DNA of 64,000 nt from Holothuria scabra (GCA_037179385.1 CM074193.1:36420846-36484845); one strand, 5' to 3'; shown: positions 1 to 12,955, counted from the first letter of the stretch. Translations and numbers: made by a program. The notes: generated by a model from the letters alone, not told the origin.

Positions 1-1966
1 TCCATTGGACAACCAACTTTCTACTTTTGGTTGTCCATATCAAATTTTAGTTGTCCCGGACAACTGTACAACCACAAAAATCGAGCCCTGCGTATACTTC
101 ACAGCAAAAAGAAAACTGTTGTTTTTATAATTTAACTGCAAGCAAACCAGATCTTTCATTCCCCCAAACTACTTTCCCTTCAATCGTGTGGACATCTACA
201 GAAGACGCACAGCACACAATATCTTCGTTGTGCTGTACAGTGTCTTGTTACAATAAATGACAGTTTCTGTCCTATACAGATGTTACCACTCAATAAAACG
301 AAAACCTGGATTGATTTTCTGCCAGCTTCTGCATCAACGAGAAGAATCCATGATTGGGCTCTACATTAGTTCTACACTAACAACTCCACAGGGCAATAAA
401 CTTTATATTTTCAAAGTTTATAGTCCAACCTTCTAGGCCAAGAAAAAAAATCATTAAATTTTGAGTACTGTATCCAGCGGGTATTACAAGCACTTTCTTA
501 CTGCAAGCAGTTAGTTGGAAAATTCCAAAGGAACATGCAACAGGATTAAAGAGACCTTGCATAATTTATTTGAGATGCAGAACAAAAATATTTCATTTAA
601 ATTATCTTCTTGGTTTGCCTGTGAAAACATGCTGTGTTGTGTTCAAAGAGCTGAAATTTAAAACTGACTTAAAGTAAGCACGCCCCCAAAATGACCCCAA
701 AAATATAAAATTGCTTTTTTTCTATGGTTTACATTACTTCTCATTTTGAACTGTATAACCAAACAGAATCCAATCTATAAATCCAAAATTCCAAATATAT
801 GGCTAGGTTTCATAACATCTCTACTTCAAGGGCACAAGAAAAATCTCCTTTTCTCTATAAAAAGCTAGGTAAATATGAAGTGAAATATGATTTCCTTCAA
901 ATAAGTCACACTTACAATAAAACCTGTAAAAGTTTGCATAAAAAAATTCACAAAGGGAAAATATTACTAGACGTTTTCCTGTGAAGCTGTTATAGCTTCT
1001 GGTTTCAGAAAGTCTATCAGTACTGATACTGCTTTAACTGACTTCTGATCAGGGAGCAATAATTAAAGGGGTAAGAATGGCTCCATCCCCTCCCCCCCAC
1101 TTCCAAACAAAAATAGAGAAAAAAAGCCTTATTTTGAAACAACAGCTACTGTAATTGTCACTAACATCTCCTTTTTTAAAACATCTTATCCATGCACCTT
1201 GCTTAATATAACATTGCAAGACTTTAACTGACTACATATCAAAGGTAAGTAAAAGAAAGGGTTACACCCCATAAATTTCTCAATTCAGGAAGAAAAATAT
1301 TGTCACATAATCCTCAGGAGTCATTTATAGATATGACAGACTACTCCTTTAAATTAGACTTACCCTCGCCCATCTAATTTCACCTTACAGTAAATTTGGT
1401 ATGGCATTCTGATGTGCCTGTAATTGCTACAGTAGCATCTCACTATATCCCTATTTCTCTGGCAGTCCATGCTAACAAGGAGCTGATGTCCAACCCCCCC
1501 CCCCCCCCCCCTCCCCCCATTCTCTGAGGGTTTTGAGTCTATGAAGCTTTCCAACATTAACTTCATCCTTTTGATTGTATACAAAGTTCTTTATTCTTTT
1601 TTTTAACCTTTCCACTAGGGTTCTATAGAATATCTTTAATTTCATACTGTCATGGGCTTTTCCCTGTCTTTTCTTTTGTGTGTGTTCCCCCCACCCCCTT
1701 TTTAAAATTCCACAAGCAGCTGTGAACCCTTCACTTCAACTTGACATCATGACAACCTTTCCTTCCTCTTTTCCTTTTTATCTTGAAACATGCACCAACC
1801 ATCTAAGGAGAAAATCAGAATCTGATAAACATGACCTAGTACTGTAATGTGTCTCAGAGTGTACAAGAAAAACTCCAACATTTTCTGCCTACTCTAGAAT
1901 GAGCATAGCAATGGTATTTTTCTGACCTTCAGAGCAATCAAAATGCACCAAGCAGGATTTCGTTTA
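1..1966. other. Gene-free stretch
   Basis: I see no coding exon here. Open frames are short, AT-rich and lack family signatures on either strand. A homopolymer C tract (about 1495-1517) is the most obvious simple sequence. Confidence 0.5.
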
Positions 1967-2252
1967 GAGGGACAATCCTCTCACCCCAAACTACACTTCT
2001 AGTATAGGGAAACAGAAACTCTCAATTGGCTCAGCTTTTTGATTGACTGCTAATTCAAACAATGCAGATATCACACAGCATGAACTGTTCTGATACAGTA
2101 GTGTGTTGATTATACACATTGAATTTTATATTCACCCTGAAGCAATAAAATGAGATTGTGTCTGGATGAGGGTGAATTTCAGACAATTGTGGGAGGGGCT
2201 TAGTTAAGAAGGTTAGGAGAATTGGTACTGTTTGAGATGAGAGAACTGGGCC
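1967..2252. mobile_element. TTAA-flanked MITE, copy 1 (pair with 48052-48338)
   Basis: About 285 bp clearly homologous, in the same orientation, to 48052-48338. Shared blocks include the text around 'caattggctcagct', 'gcaataaaatgagattgt' and 'caattgtgggaggggctta'. The ends form an imperfect inverted repeat (CTCTCACCCC near the left, GATGAGAGAACTGGG near the right). The right end is followed by TTAA at 2253-2256; the left flank reads TTTA, a degraded TTAA. TTAA targets are typical of piggyBac-type transposition, but no transposase is present, so this is a non-autonomous copy. Confidence 0.7.
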
Positions 2253-2256
2253 TTAA

Positions 2257-4500
2257 AGGCTGAAGCCTAGGATGGGGAAGCAATGATCCATGTACAGTAT
2301 GTGCTTGCTTAAAGGGCAAATTCAATCACTCTAGACTTATTTCAAAACAACAGCTAAATCTCTCACATTTCCTATTGTTTCTTTCTCAAATATTTACCAT
2401 ATGTTGAGAATAAATACTGCATATTTGGGGTAATTCGACAAGCTGAGACCCAAATTCCACAATTGATTGGAAAAAATATTTTCCACATAATTCTCAAGGG
2501 TCATTCATGAAATTTGGATAGTCTTTTGTACTAATTCAAATGGGGGTGAATGCACTTTCCCTTTAATGTTAATGTCATTTCTACTTAACATTTACACTGT
2601 GTCTTAGTCTATTTCAGTATATATAAAGCTCTATTTAAGGACACTGTATTTTACACTAGATGGAGTGAATTTTAGCCACAGCCTTTGTCACCAATGCAGT
2701 GTGGGGGGGACTCACCCATAGAAATTTGTCAGTGACCACGATAGTTGGAAAATCTGAAATTCCAGTTAGAATTTTCTTGTACTTTTTGCAAGTAGATCAA
2801 GTGCCTTAGATTTTTCAAACTTATATTAGCATCATAGAGCCCCATTTTTGCAATGTTTCATAATTTGCCAAAACTTTCACATGCTTGGCCTGCTTCAGTT
2901 TCATAGTAGGTATCAGTAGAATTTCAATCACATCTAAGTTATACATCAGTCCCATAATGGTTGATTGTTCGTCTGGATATGGCCTGGACCCCTCAATTTC
3001 CAGTTTTCCACCAAGGGCATTAACCTATATTTCTGTAGAGATAAGATGAGATGGGGTAAGCTGAGTTTTTTTTACCATAAATCACTTCGGAACATGTTCC
3101 CTCACAAACGGTTTCCAAATAAACAAAATATTCATGCACTCCTTGAGGTTCAGATACTTAGAGGTTACAAGGCTAATTTTCTAACCAAGTAAGTCGGCCA
3201 TGGCCTTTTTTTTTAAACATGCTTCCAATCTTGCTCAATGTTGACCACTGACTTCCTATACATGGACAGAGCATACTGCAAGGTACATTGTGGCTACCAT
3301 ACATGTGAGAAAATGTGCACCAAGATTGCCGTCTGCTATGGTTTTCTGTGAAAGTTTGGACTTGCTCAATTCAGTTCCCAGATTTTGCAAGAGAGTTGAA
3401 ATATTTTTGAAATATGGCAAGGTAAGGTCAAAATCACTTCACCTATTGCAGGAATATGATATTGTTTCCCATTCAAGTTTAACTTTAGTTTAAAATATTA
3501 CAGAGTCGTCGTCAAAACAGACGATTTATAGGTTCGCGGTGGCCATCTTGGTGCCCTTTTTTTGTCCAAGTCGGTGGTGACCAGCTACAGATAGGACGTA
3601 CACAATACATGTTTTTTCCATGTTTATCTGTGATGTTGACATGTACAGTATTCCTTCTGATAAAACAACTCGCAGAGACACATATTAGTAAAAGTTAATA
3701 GCATTTTACAAATTTGGAACACGGATCACCATGTCACCATGTGGTTTGCAGGCTACAGTATAGGTTTTGTTGTGAAATTCAGCTGTCTCCATGAAGAGAC
3801 TGAAACTGGAAACTTTTTTTTATTGATGCCTTGAGCCTACTGTAGACTGGTGGTCATGCATGTTAAAACATGCTATTGAATGTGACAACTTTTGCATTCC
3901 ATCCCTTTCCCAAAAGTCAAAATTTTCTAACATTCAACTTTCCAACTGACTCTTCTTCAAACAAAAAAAATTCACAAAGAATGTGGGATACCAATATGGT
4001 AGTAGTGTACTGTATGTGAAAAATTCCACCACAAGAAAATGCCACTAATAAAAACAGCAAACACAAACTCATGCATCACAAAATTCTGCCCACTTTCATT
4101 AAGGGGACTATGAAACAACTGTAATGCATCTCATTACACATGGGCATTTCCACAATAACGGGGTATATTTTGTGTCCCAAAGTTTGAATGGGATATGAAA
4201 AAATCATCAGTTTTTGAATTGATGTGAATGTGTTATTTATCAACTCTGTAAAACTCATAATGATAATAAACACAAAGACACCTAATTTGCATTCTGCATT
4301 TTAATTTACTTCGTGAAGAAAAACCAACCTCCCCCTTACCAAAGCTTCTTATTTGTGACATGCTAATTTGTGAGCAGATTAAAATGATCGAAACAGGGAT
4401 ATAACTGCCCCAGTTGACAAGACTTTCTATATGGGGTGGAAAACACTTCTTAAATGTCACATATTGACCATCCTCTTGCCAAAACATATAAGTTTCATGT
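2257..4500. other. Gene-free stretch
   Basis: No supported exon on either strand. Small open frames are AT-rich and lack any recognisable motif. No repeat with clear ends was found. Confidence 0.45.
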
Positions 4501-4527
4501 CTTTTGGAAACAATTTTATGGTCCATG

Positions 4528-5186
4528 TAACGGACGTAACTTTGTCTGTCCATCGTGTTACGTACGTGCGCCCACCCATACCTTTTTGTCAATACAACCT
4601 GACGTTCCCATTTCATACGGAAATGCAACTGCTGACATTACCTTTTAACGTAAACCAAACTTGCTGTGTCTTTCATCCTTCATTAGAGAAGAAAAGAGGG
4701 TTGAAGTTCACAGCACAGAAGTCCGTCCTAAACTTGTAATGGACGTAACATACAGAACAGCCCCACATATTTTTTCGGTAAACAGTATAGCTGAAAAGGT
4801 TCGCTAGCTTAGATAGCTATTGCATCTGCGCAGTCGGTAAAAAAGCAGACGACACTCGTAAATACAGCCCTGAGGCGGGACTGGCTTATAATGTTATTCT
4901 GTCCACTTTGTTACGATCGTTACTCAGTTACGCACGATGCATAACTAGTCGCGTGGTAGCTAAAGAAATAGAGAGGAAAGTTCATAAATTTTAAATAAAA
5001 AGTTCCCGTTGTATTTTCCGATGGGATTGAAGCAGTATTTACACCTGGATAGGGCGTTTGTGATGTAAGAATTTACCGAGAAAGGTCACTTTGACAGATT
5101 GGTAGGTTCCGTAGTCAAGACACGTACGAACATGGACGGACAATGGCCGTCTGTCAAGTTCGTTCGTGACAGCCAGTAACAATGTC
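4528..5186. repeat. Cluster of GTCCGTCC / GTTAC-type motifs
   Basis: The region repeats variants of a bipartite motif: TGTCYGTCCA followed after a short gap by GTTACNTACGTTAC. Instances are near 4534-4575, 4690-4750, 4903-4940 and, inverted, 5105-5145. The same motif recurs three times at 14.05-14.65 kb, beyond the other side of the transposase-like gene. CpG content is higher than in the neighbouring sequence. Function is unknown; it could be a subterminal repeat of a large element or a promoter region. Confidence 0.45.
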
Positions 5187-5339
5187 TTAGTGCCGATAGC
5201 CTAATGTTACGGCGCCATTGTTAATATTTGAATGCAAAAGCCCTTAAACCTCTCCAGAATTGTTTTATAAATAAATTTAGAGCCCAAAGCTCAAAAGTCC
5301 CAGTGTTCCCATGTTTCCCGATCGATCTGATTGTTACTA

Positions 5340-5570
5340 CTGTTTAACATAGGTCTAACGTTAGGCTTGGCCTAGCCTAACGCTAAGTTAGGCCTAACGT
5401 TAGACTAGCCCAGGACACCTAGGCCTAGGCGGTTAGTGAGTGTTGCTGTTAGGCTTTGTGTTGCTGCTACTAGTGTCACTGTTACAGAGCTAGCTTAGGT
5501 CTAACATATCGTTAGGCCTAGCCTAACTTTTATGTAAGGACTCAGTGGCTTTAGGCCTGGGCCTTACAGA
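5340..5570. repeat. TAACGTTA / CCTAGGCCTA-rich palindromic stretch
   Basis: Many overlapping short palindromes (CTAACGTTAG, AGGCCT, CCTAGG) are scattered through about 230 bp. A similar stretch lies at 33050-33270 and a smaller one near 46450-46495. These are degenerate simple repeats rather than a gene. No reading frame of note crosses them. Confidence 0.5.
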
Positions 5571-6815
5571 ATTCTGTCCAAATTTAGCTTCGTCCACAAT
5601 TTTTTGGCATTTTAGAAAATGGGGGCCTAGAATGGACAGGGATTGTTCTATAAACTCATGAATGGTGGGGGTAGCCTTGGGGTGTTAATGTTACTTTCAC
5701 GTCCTAACTTAGGCTAGGTCAAGGCTCATGCCTTAGTATACAAATTGATGGTAGCCTAACCTTGACCAGAGTACAAAGTTATACTGACCAGGGTAGACCC
5801 ATTTATTTATTAATTTCAAGAATTGCTGTTAAAGTTCTTGTTGTAAAAAGGAAGCATGATTCTGTTTTTTCTCTTTATTTTATTGAAATATAAGGGGGAT
5901 ATATTTTGCCCTCCAAAGGGGGGCCAATGGAGTCTACCTGATATTCCCGGGGTTCAATGTTCCCAAGGTTAGATGTTCTTAGCCTCGTTTTCATATACCT
6001 TGGTGATTCCATGGTGTTTAAAAGGTTCGTTATTCCCAGGGTTCAATGTTCCCAAAAGTGGGGATGCTCCTTAGATTCAGGAACATTAAAATTCAGAGCA
6101 GCAAACTTTTGGAACATTGACATTAGCCATGGGTCAACAAATTCCCCTTTATAAAAAGGCACTGATGAAGTTCATGAATTAAGTTGGTAACTGATATTGT
6201 TGGGAAAATTTGTTTGGTTGTGTTTGAGTCCATACATCTAGATGCCTATTAAATATTCAAAATTCAAGTAGCCTGTCTGAGAGTTTGATTTTAAAGGATA
6301 ATTAAGTGCAAGCTTTGATTCAACCCGATGTGATTTCAAACGAACTTGGGGACTGTTGAATCATGATATTATACTGCAGTGTATGTATAAGATCAATTTT
6401 TAATAGTTTCTCATCATACTTATATGGGAGAAGTTTTAATAACTTCTTGTAAAACATATGTAAATGAGAAAATTTAAATTTTTTTTCCTCAAGTTTTACC
6501 TGCTGCAGATGCCATCATGCCAGTAAAATATGCTGCTGAATTCTGTAGACCATGTTACAGAATAAATTAAGACATTGTTCTACTAATGTATAGGAGGGAT
6601 GGATGATTCATCAACTATGTGGATCCTTTGTTATGAAACTGAGTAGAAAGTTTGTGTTCTAGTAAGAAGTAGGTGTTGGAAAATGCCTTGAAGTAGGTGG
6701 CAATTTGTTTCGATGACCCACTACTTATGACTGCGCTGCATATTCCACCTGCTTATTTTGCATGTTACTGATTTTCAATCAAAACATTAATTTAATAATT
6801 TTCTATTTTTTCAGC

Positions 6816-9800
6816 ATGAAGCTCATTGTGAAACTGCGATCTTCAAAAAGAACTGTGCAAAGAAACAAAGGCAGTGACAATGTTGATGAAGGAAATTTCA
6901 CAACCAAGTCATCCCGTGCCCTGGAAATGAGACAGTACCGGGCAAAACTAAAGGAAAATGTTGAACAGTACCAACTCCACTGTAAATTGGAGCAGCAGAG
7001 GTCTTACGAGTATCGCAAAAACATGTCAGCAGACCAGAAAAGGCGATCCAACGAAAAGGCAAAACTGCGAATGAGAAGACTACGAGAACGAAAAGGAAAT
7101 GCTGTGAAAAGGGGCTCTTCCACTGAAATAATCCACACAAGATCTGCTGAACAGAAGAAAAAAGTGCAGAGAGAATACTGGAAAGAAAAAAAGAGGGAGG
7201 AACGAGCTAAAATGTCATCTCAGAAAAAGAGAAGAGTGAGGGAGAAAGATGCACAGAGGAAAAGACTGTCTCGAGCCATGCAGGTAAAAACCAACAGAAT
7301 AGAAACATTTGCAACCCCAGCTGCAAAGAGAAAAGCTATTTCAAGAGCTAAAAGCCAGATGCCAAAGTCTTCTGCAAGCAAATATGCTGAAGTGGTAAAA
7401 GGATTGATTTGTACAGCAACTCATGAACAAGCCAATGAACTCAAAAAGCATGGCTTAGTAAAAATGAACTGCCTTCAAAATGACATTTTTGATGTGCTCC
7501 GCAAGACTTGCCACAAAATGCCTGCAAAGAAAAAGGCCTTCATGGTTGCTCAGATGTCACATCATTTGGATGCTAAACATGGCCTTAAGAGTGCAACATC
7601 AAGACATCTGGGGATCCGTTGGAAGTACCTCATGAAATACACTCGACTTGCCCGTTTCAATAAGAATGTTGAAAAGCGAAAAACTAGATCTGATGCCATC
7701 AGCGAAGCTGCTGCAAATGCCATCATTGACCACTACAGGCAACCAAGTATTTCAACTGAAATGCCAAACAAAAAACTTGCAGATGGAGGAACACCATCTT
7801 ACATATTGCAGAAATCTTTGCGGCAGACTCACAAAGACTTTTGTGCAGAAAATACAGAGGTTAATGTAAGTTTTTCCAAGTTTGCTGCTCTTCGACCAAA
7901 ACGTGTATTTCTGCAGAACAAGGCTAAACTCTTTCAATGCTTATGCGAATATTGAACCAATATCGACTTAGCTGTAAAGGCATTAAATAGAGAAGCAGTT
8001 TCATCCAAGGTAAAGTGCACCATTCGGGACAAGTACCATGCTTCAGATCTAACTCTCTGCAGTGACAAAGATGCTGCAAATGCTTCTAAGAAGTTGCCTT
8101 GCATTGAACGACTTTGTGAAGAATGTGGTGTCAATAAGCTGGATGAATACCTGGCTCCGCTTGTAAACAAAGCAAATGAAAAGGAGCTGATGTGGCGACA
8201 GTGGGGCCCAACCACCGAGGAGGGACGGAGACGGATCACTTTGAAAAAATCAACTGGAACACTTCATGATATCATCACCCACTTTAAGACACTTCTTGTC
8301 CCATTCCCACGTCACCTCTTCCAAGCCAAATGGCAACAGAGCCAGTTTTACACCCCAAGTAAAAATCCCCCTGTTGATGCAGTTGTCCTTGTCATGGATT
8401 TTGCAGAAAATTTTAGCTGCATTACTCAGAATGAAGTCCAAAGTGCACACTGGCACAATGTGCAAGTTACACTGCATCCAATGGTTACATATTACATGTG
8501 TGACCGAGAATGTGGGGATTTCAGCCCTGTAAGGGAATCAATTGATGTACTATCTGATGATTTACAGCATGATTCCCATGCTGTGAACCACTTTGTGGCA
8601 GTTGCTGTGGACCATTTGAGAAAAGTTAGGGGTCTCTCTCCAAAGCGATTGATTCAATTTTCCGACGGATGTGCAGCCCAATATAAATCTAAAACACCAT
8701 TAATGGATTTGTCTTGTGCAAGTACAGATTTTGGAATTCAGACAGTTGAAAGACACTATTTTGGTTCCAGGCATGGTAAGAATCCATGTGATGGGGAGGG
8801 AGGGGTTATTAAGAACTGCGTAGCTAGAGCAGTGCGTTCTGAGCCAGATATCACTGTTAGTGATGCTAAATCTGTCTTTGACTTCTGTGTCAATAGATTG
8901 ACAAAGAAAGACGTTGATGAGGAGGGGAAATGTAATCACAGTCGTCGAGCTTTTTACCACGTTAGAAAGGGCACCATTAATCGTCAGCGCCAAGATCGAA
9001 TAGAAGTTTCAACGTTGCCTGGAACTCGCCAAATTCATGCGGCTATTGGCCTAGCTCCTTACAGGCTGAGGACAAGACGTTTATCCTGCTTCTGCACATC
9101 ATGCAATAATTTTTCAGTGTGCAGTAATAGTGAATACACTGGGATATGGAGTGAAAAGACATTGCGCTCAAGAAGCCTACCAGGCATTGAAGAGGAACCT
9201 CAAAGTAGCAATCCTGTTGATGCTGATGTTCATTTGAAGGGAAATGGTATGTTTCTGAAGTCTTCCTGTTTTAAAAAATTAACATTTATTTGTAGAAGAA
9301 AAACAACTAAACTGTCCAAAATCCATGGTTATTATTCTGATGGTGCAGTTGGTTATTATGTAAAATTGTTTCAAGAAAGTTCTGGAACCTGGACTGTTGT
9401 TTTGATAACTTTTACCTGTTTTTTCAGTAACTGGTGTCCCTAGTGCAACCATTGATGTGTTGGAATTCACATGGTACCTTCAGTGCTGGTTTGAATAGTA
9501 CATGATACAACAGATCCAAGAAACAGTAAACAATTGATATGACTTACCTTTACACTTGTATACCCTCTAATCTGCTGTGGAAGGTTAGAAATGTAGTTCT
9601 TTATTTTTCTTAACTGTTCATTTCAGATTTGGTTTTCTCTTTTTCAGCACCAGAAAGTGAGGTGCCATCTAATGATGAGAGAGGGATGGATCTACTGATG
9701 GCAATGATGGGTGATCACAAAGGGTCAGACTTACCTTTACAAGATGCTCAGCATTCATCTTCACACATCAAGTGAGTAGAATGGATTTACCTGGAGTACT

Positions 9801-9849
9801 TGAGACATAATTGTCATGAATGAATGAAGATATACTTTGATAGTTTTTT

Positions 9850-9881
<32 letters not shown>

Positions 9882-9888
9882 TTTGTTT

Positions 9889-9919
<31 letters not shown>

Positions 9920-11108
9920 TTTATTTATTTTTTTTTGGGGGGGGGGGGAATAATTTAACATGTATATAGGCAGTCTTTTCAGGATCACTCCAGAGGGGGT
10001 GTAAGACAGCAAAAAACTCTGCCCTTTCCCATACGTCCACCCTCCCCTCTCCTCCGCTACACCATGGGCAGAGGTTGTGAAACAAACCACTGTAATGTTG
10101 CACTCCTCATGTTGTCTACATTCAACATTTTCAATGGTCAAGTAGTGCTTGGGTGATTATTTCAGGGGGAGGGACATATGTCACATATGGGTATATGATT
10201 TACCTGTTTTCTCCAAAATTTTGTTTTTCTAAATTGATTTTTATAATTAAGAAGTTGCCAGAAAAAATAAAATTGAAACCAGAGTAGTCTGCTCCCTTTC
10301 AGTCCTGTATTATCCACAATTGGTTTATGATCTGTTTAAAATATCAAGAATCTATTTTTATAGCTTGCTTTGTTGCTGAGGTATAAAATGTTGAAACTTA
10401 GTTCATTTCATTGCAAATAAATTTGTGATACATCCATTTTGTACAACACATACTACAGTACCTGCTTTTTTTTCTCAAATTAAGATGTTCATGTGACCTT
10501 GAAACAATTACTGATCCCTTGCTTAGCTTGTCATATGGTGAGGGCTTTAATTTCCAGGGCATCCTATCACTGAAAAGGTGACTACATTGTGAAAGAAGTG
10601 GGCATTTGAAAAGAACAAAAAAAAACAAGGATGGTAATTGGTGTTGCACAAAAATAACAAACTATTGCACAATCTATCATTTTTAAACTGATTGAAAAAG
10701 CCCCAACAAGATGCATTTGTCAAGCTTGCAACTTTTATTTTTGAAATCTGCATCTTCATGTAGACTCAAACTCAAGTTACGTCTTCTTTCTTCAACAGGT
10801 CTGTTCCTCATCCTTGTGTTGACAAATACTACACAGTGTTTTACGACAATGAGCCATACATCGGAAGGGTAATAGAAGATGAGGGGGAGTACTTTAAAAT
10901 AAAATTCCTTCACCGCGTCCGCTCTTCCTCCACAAGGGAGTATGACTGGCCATCCAGAGATGACGTAGACAGTGTTCCTCATAAATATATCTTTCATGGG
11001 CCAGTTACCTTGATTGGATATGGCCCATTTCAGATTGCTGATGTCAACACAAATGACAAGTTGTACAAGGAAATTAAGCAAGTTGGATCTCTCAGCAATG
11101 AACAATGA
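6816..11108 (+). CDS. DDE/RNase H-like transposase-family protein, three coding exons, one in-frame TGA
   Basis: Coding exons read 6815-9246, 9648-9771 and 10799-11108, joined by GT-AG introns in matching phase (G+CA, then AA+G). An acceptor (tttttcag) ends one base before the ATG at 6816, so an upstream non-coding exon is likely. The product is 954 codons. Residues about 10-200 are very basic and helical (many KKR/REK clusters). An RNase H-like core follows: first acidic strand MDFAENF, second FSDGCAAQYK, then HGKNPCDGEGG, which supplies the third acidic position. A Cys cluster (CFCTSC..C) lies near the end of exon 1. The last exon encodes a small barrel (FYDNEPYIGRV...DWPSRDD) like the tudor/chromo-type tail of invertebrate 'uncharacterised' transposase relatives. 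Codon 380 is TGA (7953-7955), but the same frame stays open for another 1.3 kb, so the gene is intact apart from that codon. The superfamily is not recognised; it could be a domesticated or recently silenced transposase. Confidence 0.75.
7953..7955 (+). other. In-frame TGA at a probable Cys codon
   Basis: The frame reads CLCEY-TGA-TNIDLAVKALN. A third cysteine here would give C-x-C-x2-C, and homologues as I remember them have Cys. One base change from TGC or TGT explains it. Alternatives are a sequencing error, a polymorphism or, much less likely, selenocysteine recoding. Confidence 0.8.
9850..9948. repeat. (TTTA)n microsatellite followed by T and G runs
   Basis: About 70-90 bp of near-pure TTTA repeats run into T8 and then about G11. 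It lies in the second coding intron (9772-10798) of the transposase-like gene. Confidence 0.9.
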
Positions 11109-11123
11109 TCCATGAGCAAGAAG

Positions 11124-11473
11124 TAGGGCTGTGAATGTGTAGCAAAATAACTAAACGTTTAACCTCAAAAATTTGCGATCGTTTAGCGATTAATGGCGAA
11201 TACCTTATCACCAAAAAAAATTCAGTATGTTAGTGTTTGATAGTTGTTATCTTGCATGGTAAAATCAAATTATTCTGAAAATTTGAAGCCTACAAGGTTC
11301 AAATAGGCCAAGAATGTTCAATTTAATAAAAGCCCAGGGATCATCAGAGTATGCAAATAAATAAAAAAAAATGTCAAAAACAGGTTTTGCGATTAATCGC
11401 TTGTAGCTTTGTACTTAACATTTATTACACATGCGAATGTTTAGCGATTAATCGCTACACATTCACAGCCCTA
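11124..11473. mobile_element. hAT-type MITE, family A copy 1
   Basis: A 350-bp element with a perfect 20-bp terminal inverted repeat (TAGGGCTGTGAATGTGTAGC). It is flanked by an exact 8-bp target duplication GCAAGAAG (11116-11123 and 11474-11481). An 8-bp duplication with a TAGGG end is the hallmark of the hAT superfamily. The interior repeats TTTAGCGATTAAT-like blocks near both ends. No transposase is encoded. It lies in the 3' untranslated region, 16 bp after the stop codon of the transposase-like gene. A second copy is at 28995-29372. Confidence 0.93.
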
Positions 11474-11523
11474 GCAAGAAGCATGTTCATGTATTTATAT
11501 TATTTTGACAACAGTTTGATTTA

Positions 11524-11690
11524 GGGGATAAATGGGAGGGTGCCCTGTCTTAAATGTGATTTAAGACGGACGATGACGTCATCATAGGGGCTGAGCGGAC
11601 CGAGGCGTTATCCTCGGTCCGCTGCCTCTGTGATGACAGCATCGGAGGTCTTAAATCACATTTAAGACCGAGCACCCTGCTTTTATCCCC
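11524..11690. repeat. Long hairpin (foldback element, about 167 bp)
   Basis: The two halves are reverse complements over roughly 75 bp. Left: GGGGATAA, AGGGTGCCC, GTCTTAAATGTGATTTAAGAC, GATGACGTCATC, GCGGACCGAGG. Right: the same blocks inverted in reverse order, ending in TTATCCCC. The short loop is AT-rich. It is probably a MITE; no clear target duplication was found. Confidence 0.8.
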
Positions 11691-12955
11691 ATTCATAAAT
11701 ACTTTGAGAAAAATTGGTGAAAAACATGAAAAAATTAAAAAAATTGGTCAAATTTTAGAGATCAGGTTTTAATTCTCCTCAGTTTTAGCCCCCATTGTGA
11801 CATATCGATATCTTGAACCTGAATTGATGCCAGCAAGACGAACATTCTGAACTGCATGTTGCGACCGATACGCTCAGTAACATCTTTAATTTGCTTCATT
11901 TTAGAGAACTATATCGGCTATTTTGCAAGCAAATGTTATTAACAGAAAAACACTGACCACACTGAACACTGACCATCATTTTGGAGATGAGGTTGAGCGA
12001 AAAGTCAAGGAAAGTTACTAACTTCTCGTTATCTGTGTTTACAGTTGTGTGAAGAGCTAGCGTTACATAGGCCTACTGTATATGCAGAAAGAGTGAGTGA
12101 CTGTACAGCTAGCACTGTGTGTGGTTAGCAGATCTTACTGTATTGCGGGAAGGACAAACAGGTGATGTTATGGGTCAGACATGGTGGTATAAATTCTTTG
12201 TAAGAGATGGAAGCAATTTTAAAATGTGCTTTAGCCTTCAAAGACTGATGTTACAAGTAAACTATACCAGGCTTCCTTAGGGAATTGCCACTCAGGCTAC
12301 TGAACTTGACGATTACTTTGTTAGCCTGTGGGTTAAACAAGTAACGTTACTGTTGTTTCGCTGTTTAGACAGTCTTAGCGGAATTAGTAACCCCAGTACT
12401 GTCACTGTTCCAAAGCCTGTGTATATTGTCGCTAACCTTAGACACTCTAGTAGGCGTAACAATACTGTAGTTATAGGCACGTTTTATTTGACCCCCCCCC
12501 CTCCCCAAATTTAGGAGTGGATTAACATGTTAACAACAGTGCCAGTCATTGCAGCTCAGTGCATGCAGTTTGAGCCTAGGAGCCCAACTTGTTAGACCTA
12601 TAAAACAGAAAGTGAGTGTGATCAAAATACCTATTTGTGGAAATTGTGGGGAGCAATGGTTCCTAAGCCTAGGCTAGGGTAACATATGTCTTTATCACTG
12701 CCTGTTATTATTCTTTGGAATGGTAACTCTGAAGACTAGGGTATCAACTTGATACAGTGTACAGTGTCACAGTGTTACTGTTTATCTTGCTAACATGTAC
12801 TGGGCTTACTGTATGACATTACAGTAGGCCTACATGTGTTGTGCAAAACTATATGGGGTGAATATGGCATGTTGCTATGGCAACTTAGCATGAGCTTAAA
12901 ATATTGTTCACATTTAGTATAGTGATCACATTCAATTCAATGCTCCTTCCTTCTT
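11691..12955. other. Gene-free stretch
   Basis: No supported exon. TACTGTA/ACAGTA words and a short C tract near 12490 are the only notable sequence features. Confidence 0.45.

Noticed and set aside
1360..1584. Minus-strand frame with a Gly run
   Set aside because: Produced by the poly-C tract; no other support.
7867..7917. Possible 51-bp intron (GTAAGT..CTGCAG) in the transposase-like gene
   Set aside because: The translated segment (VSFSKFAALRPKRVFLQ) looks conserved and coding, and removing it would not eliminate the downstream TGA.
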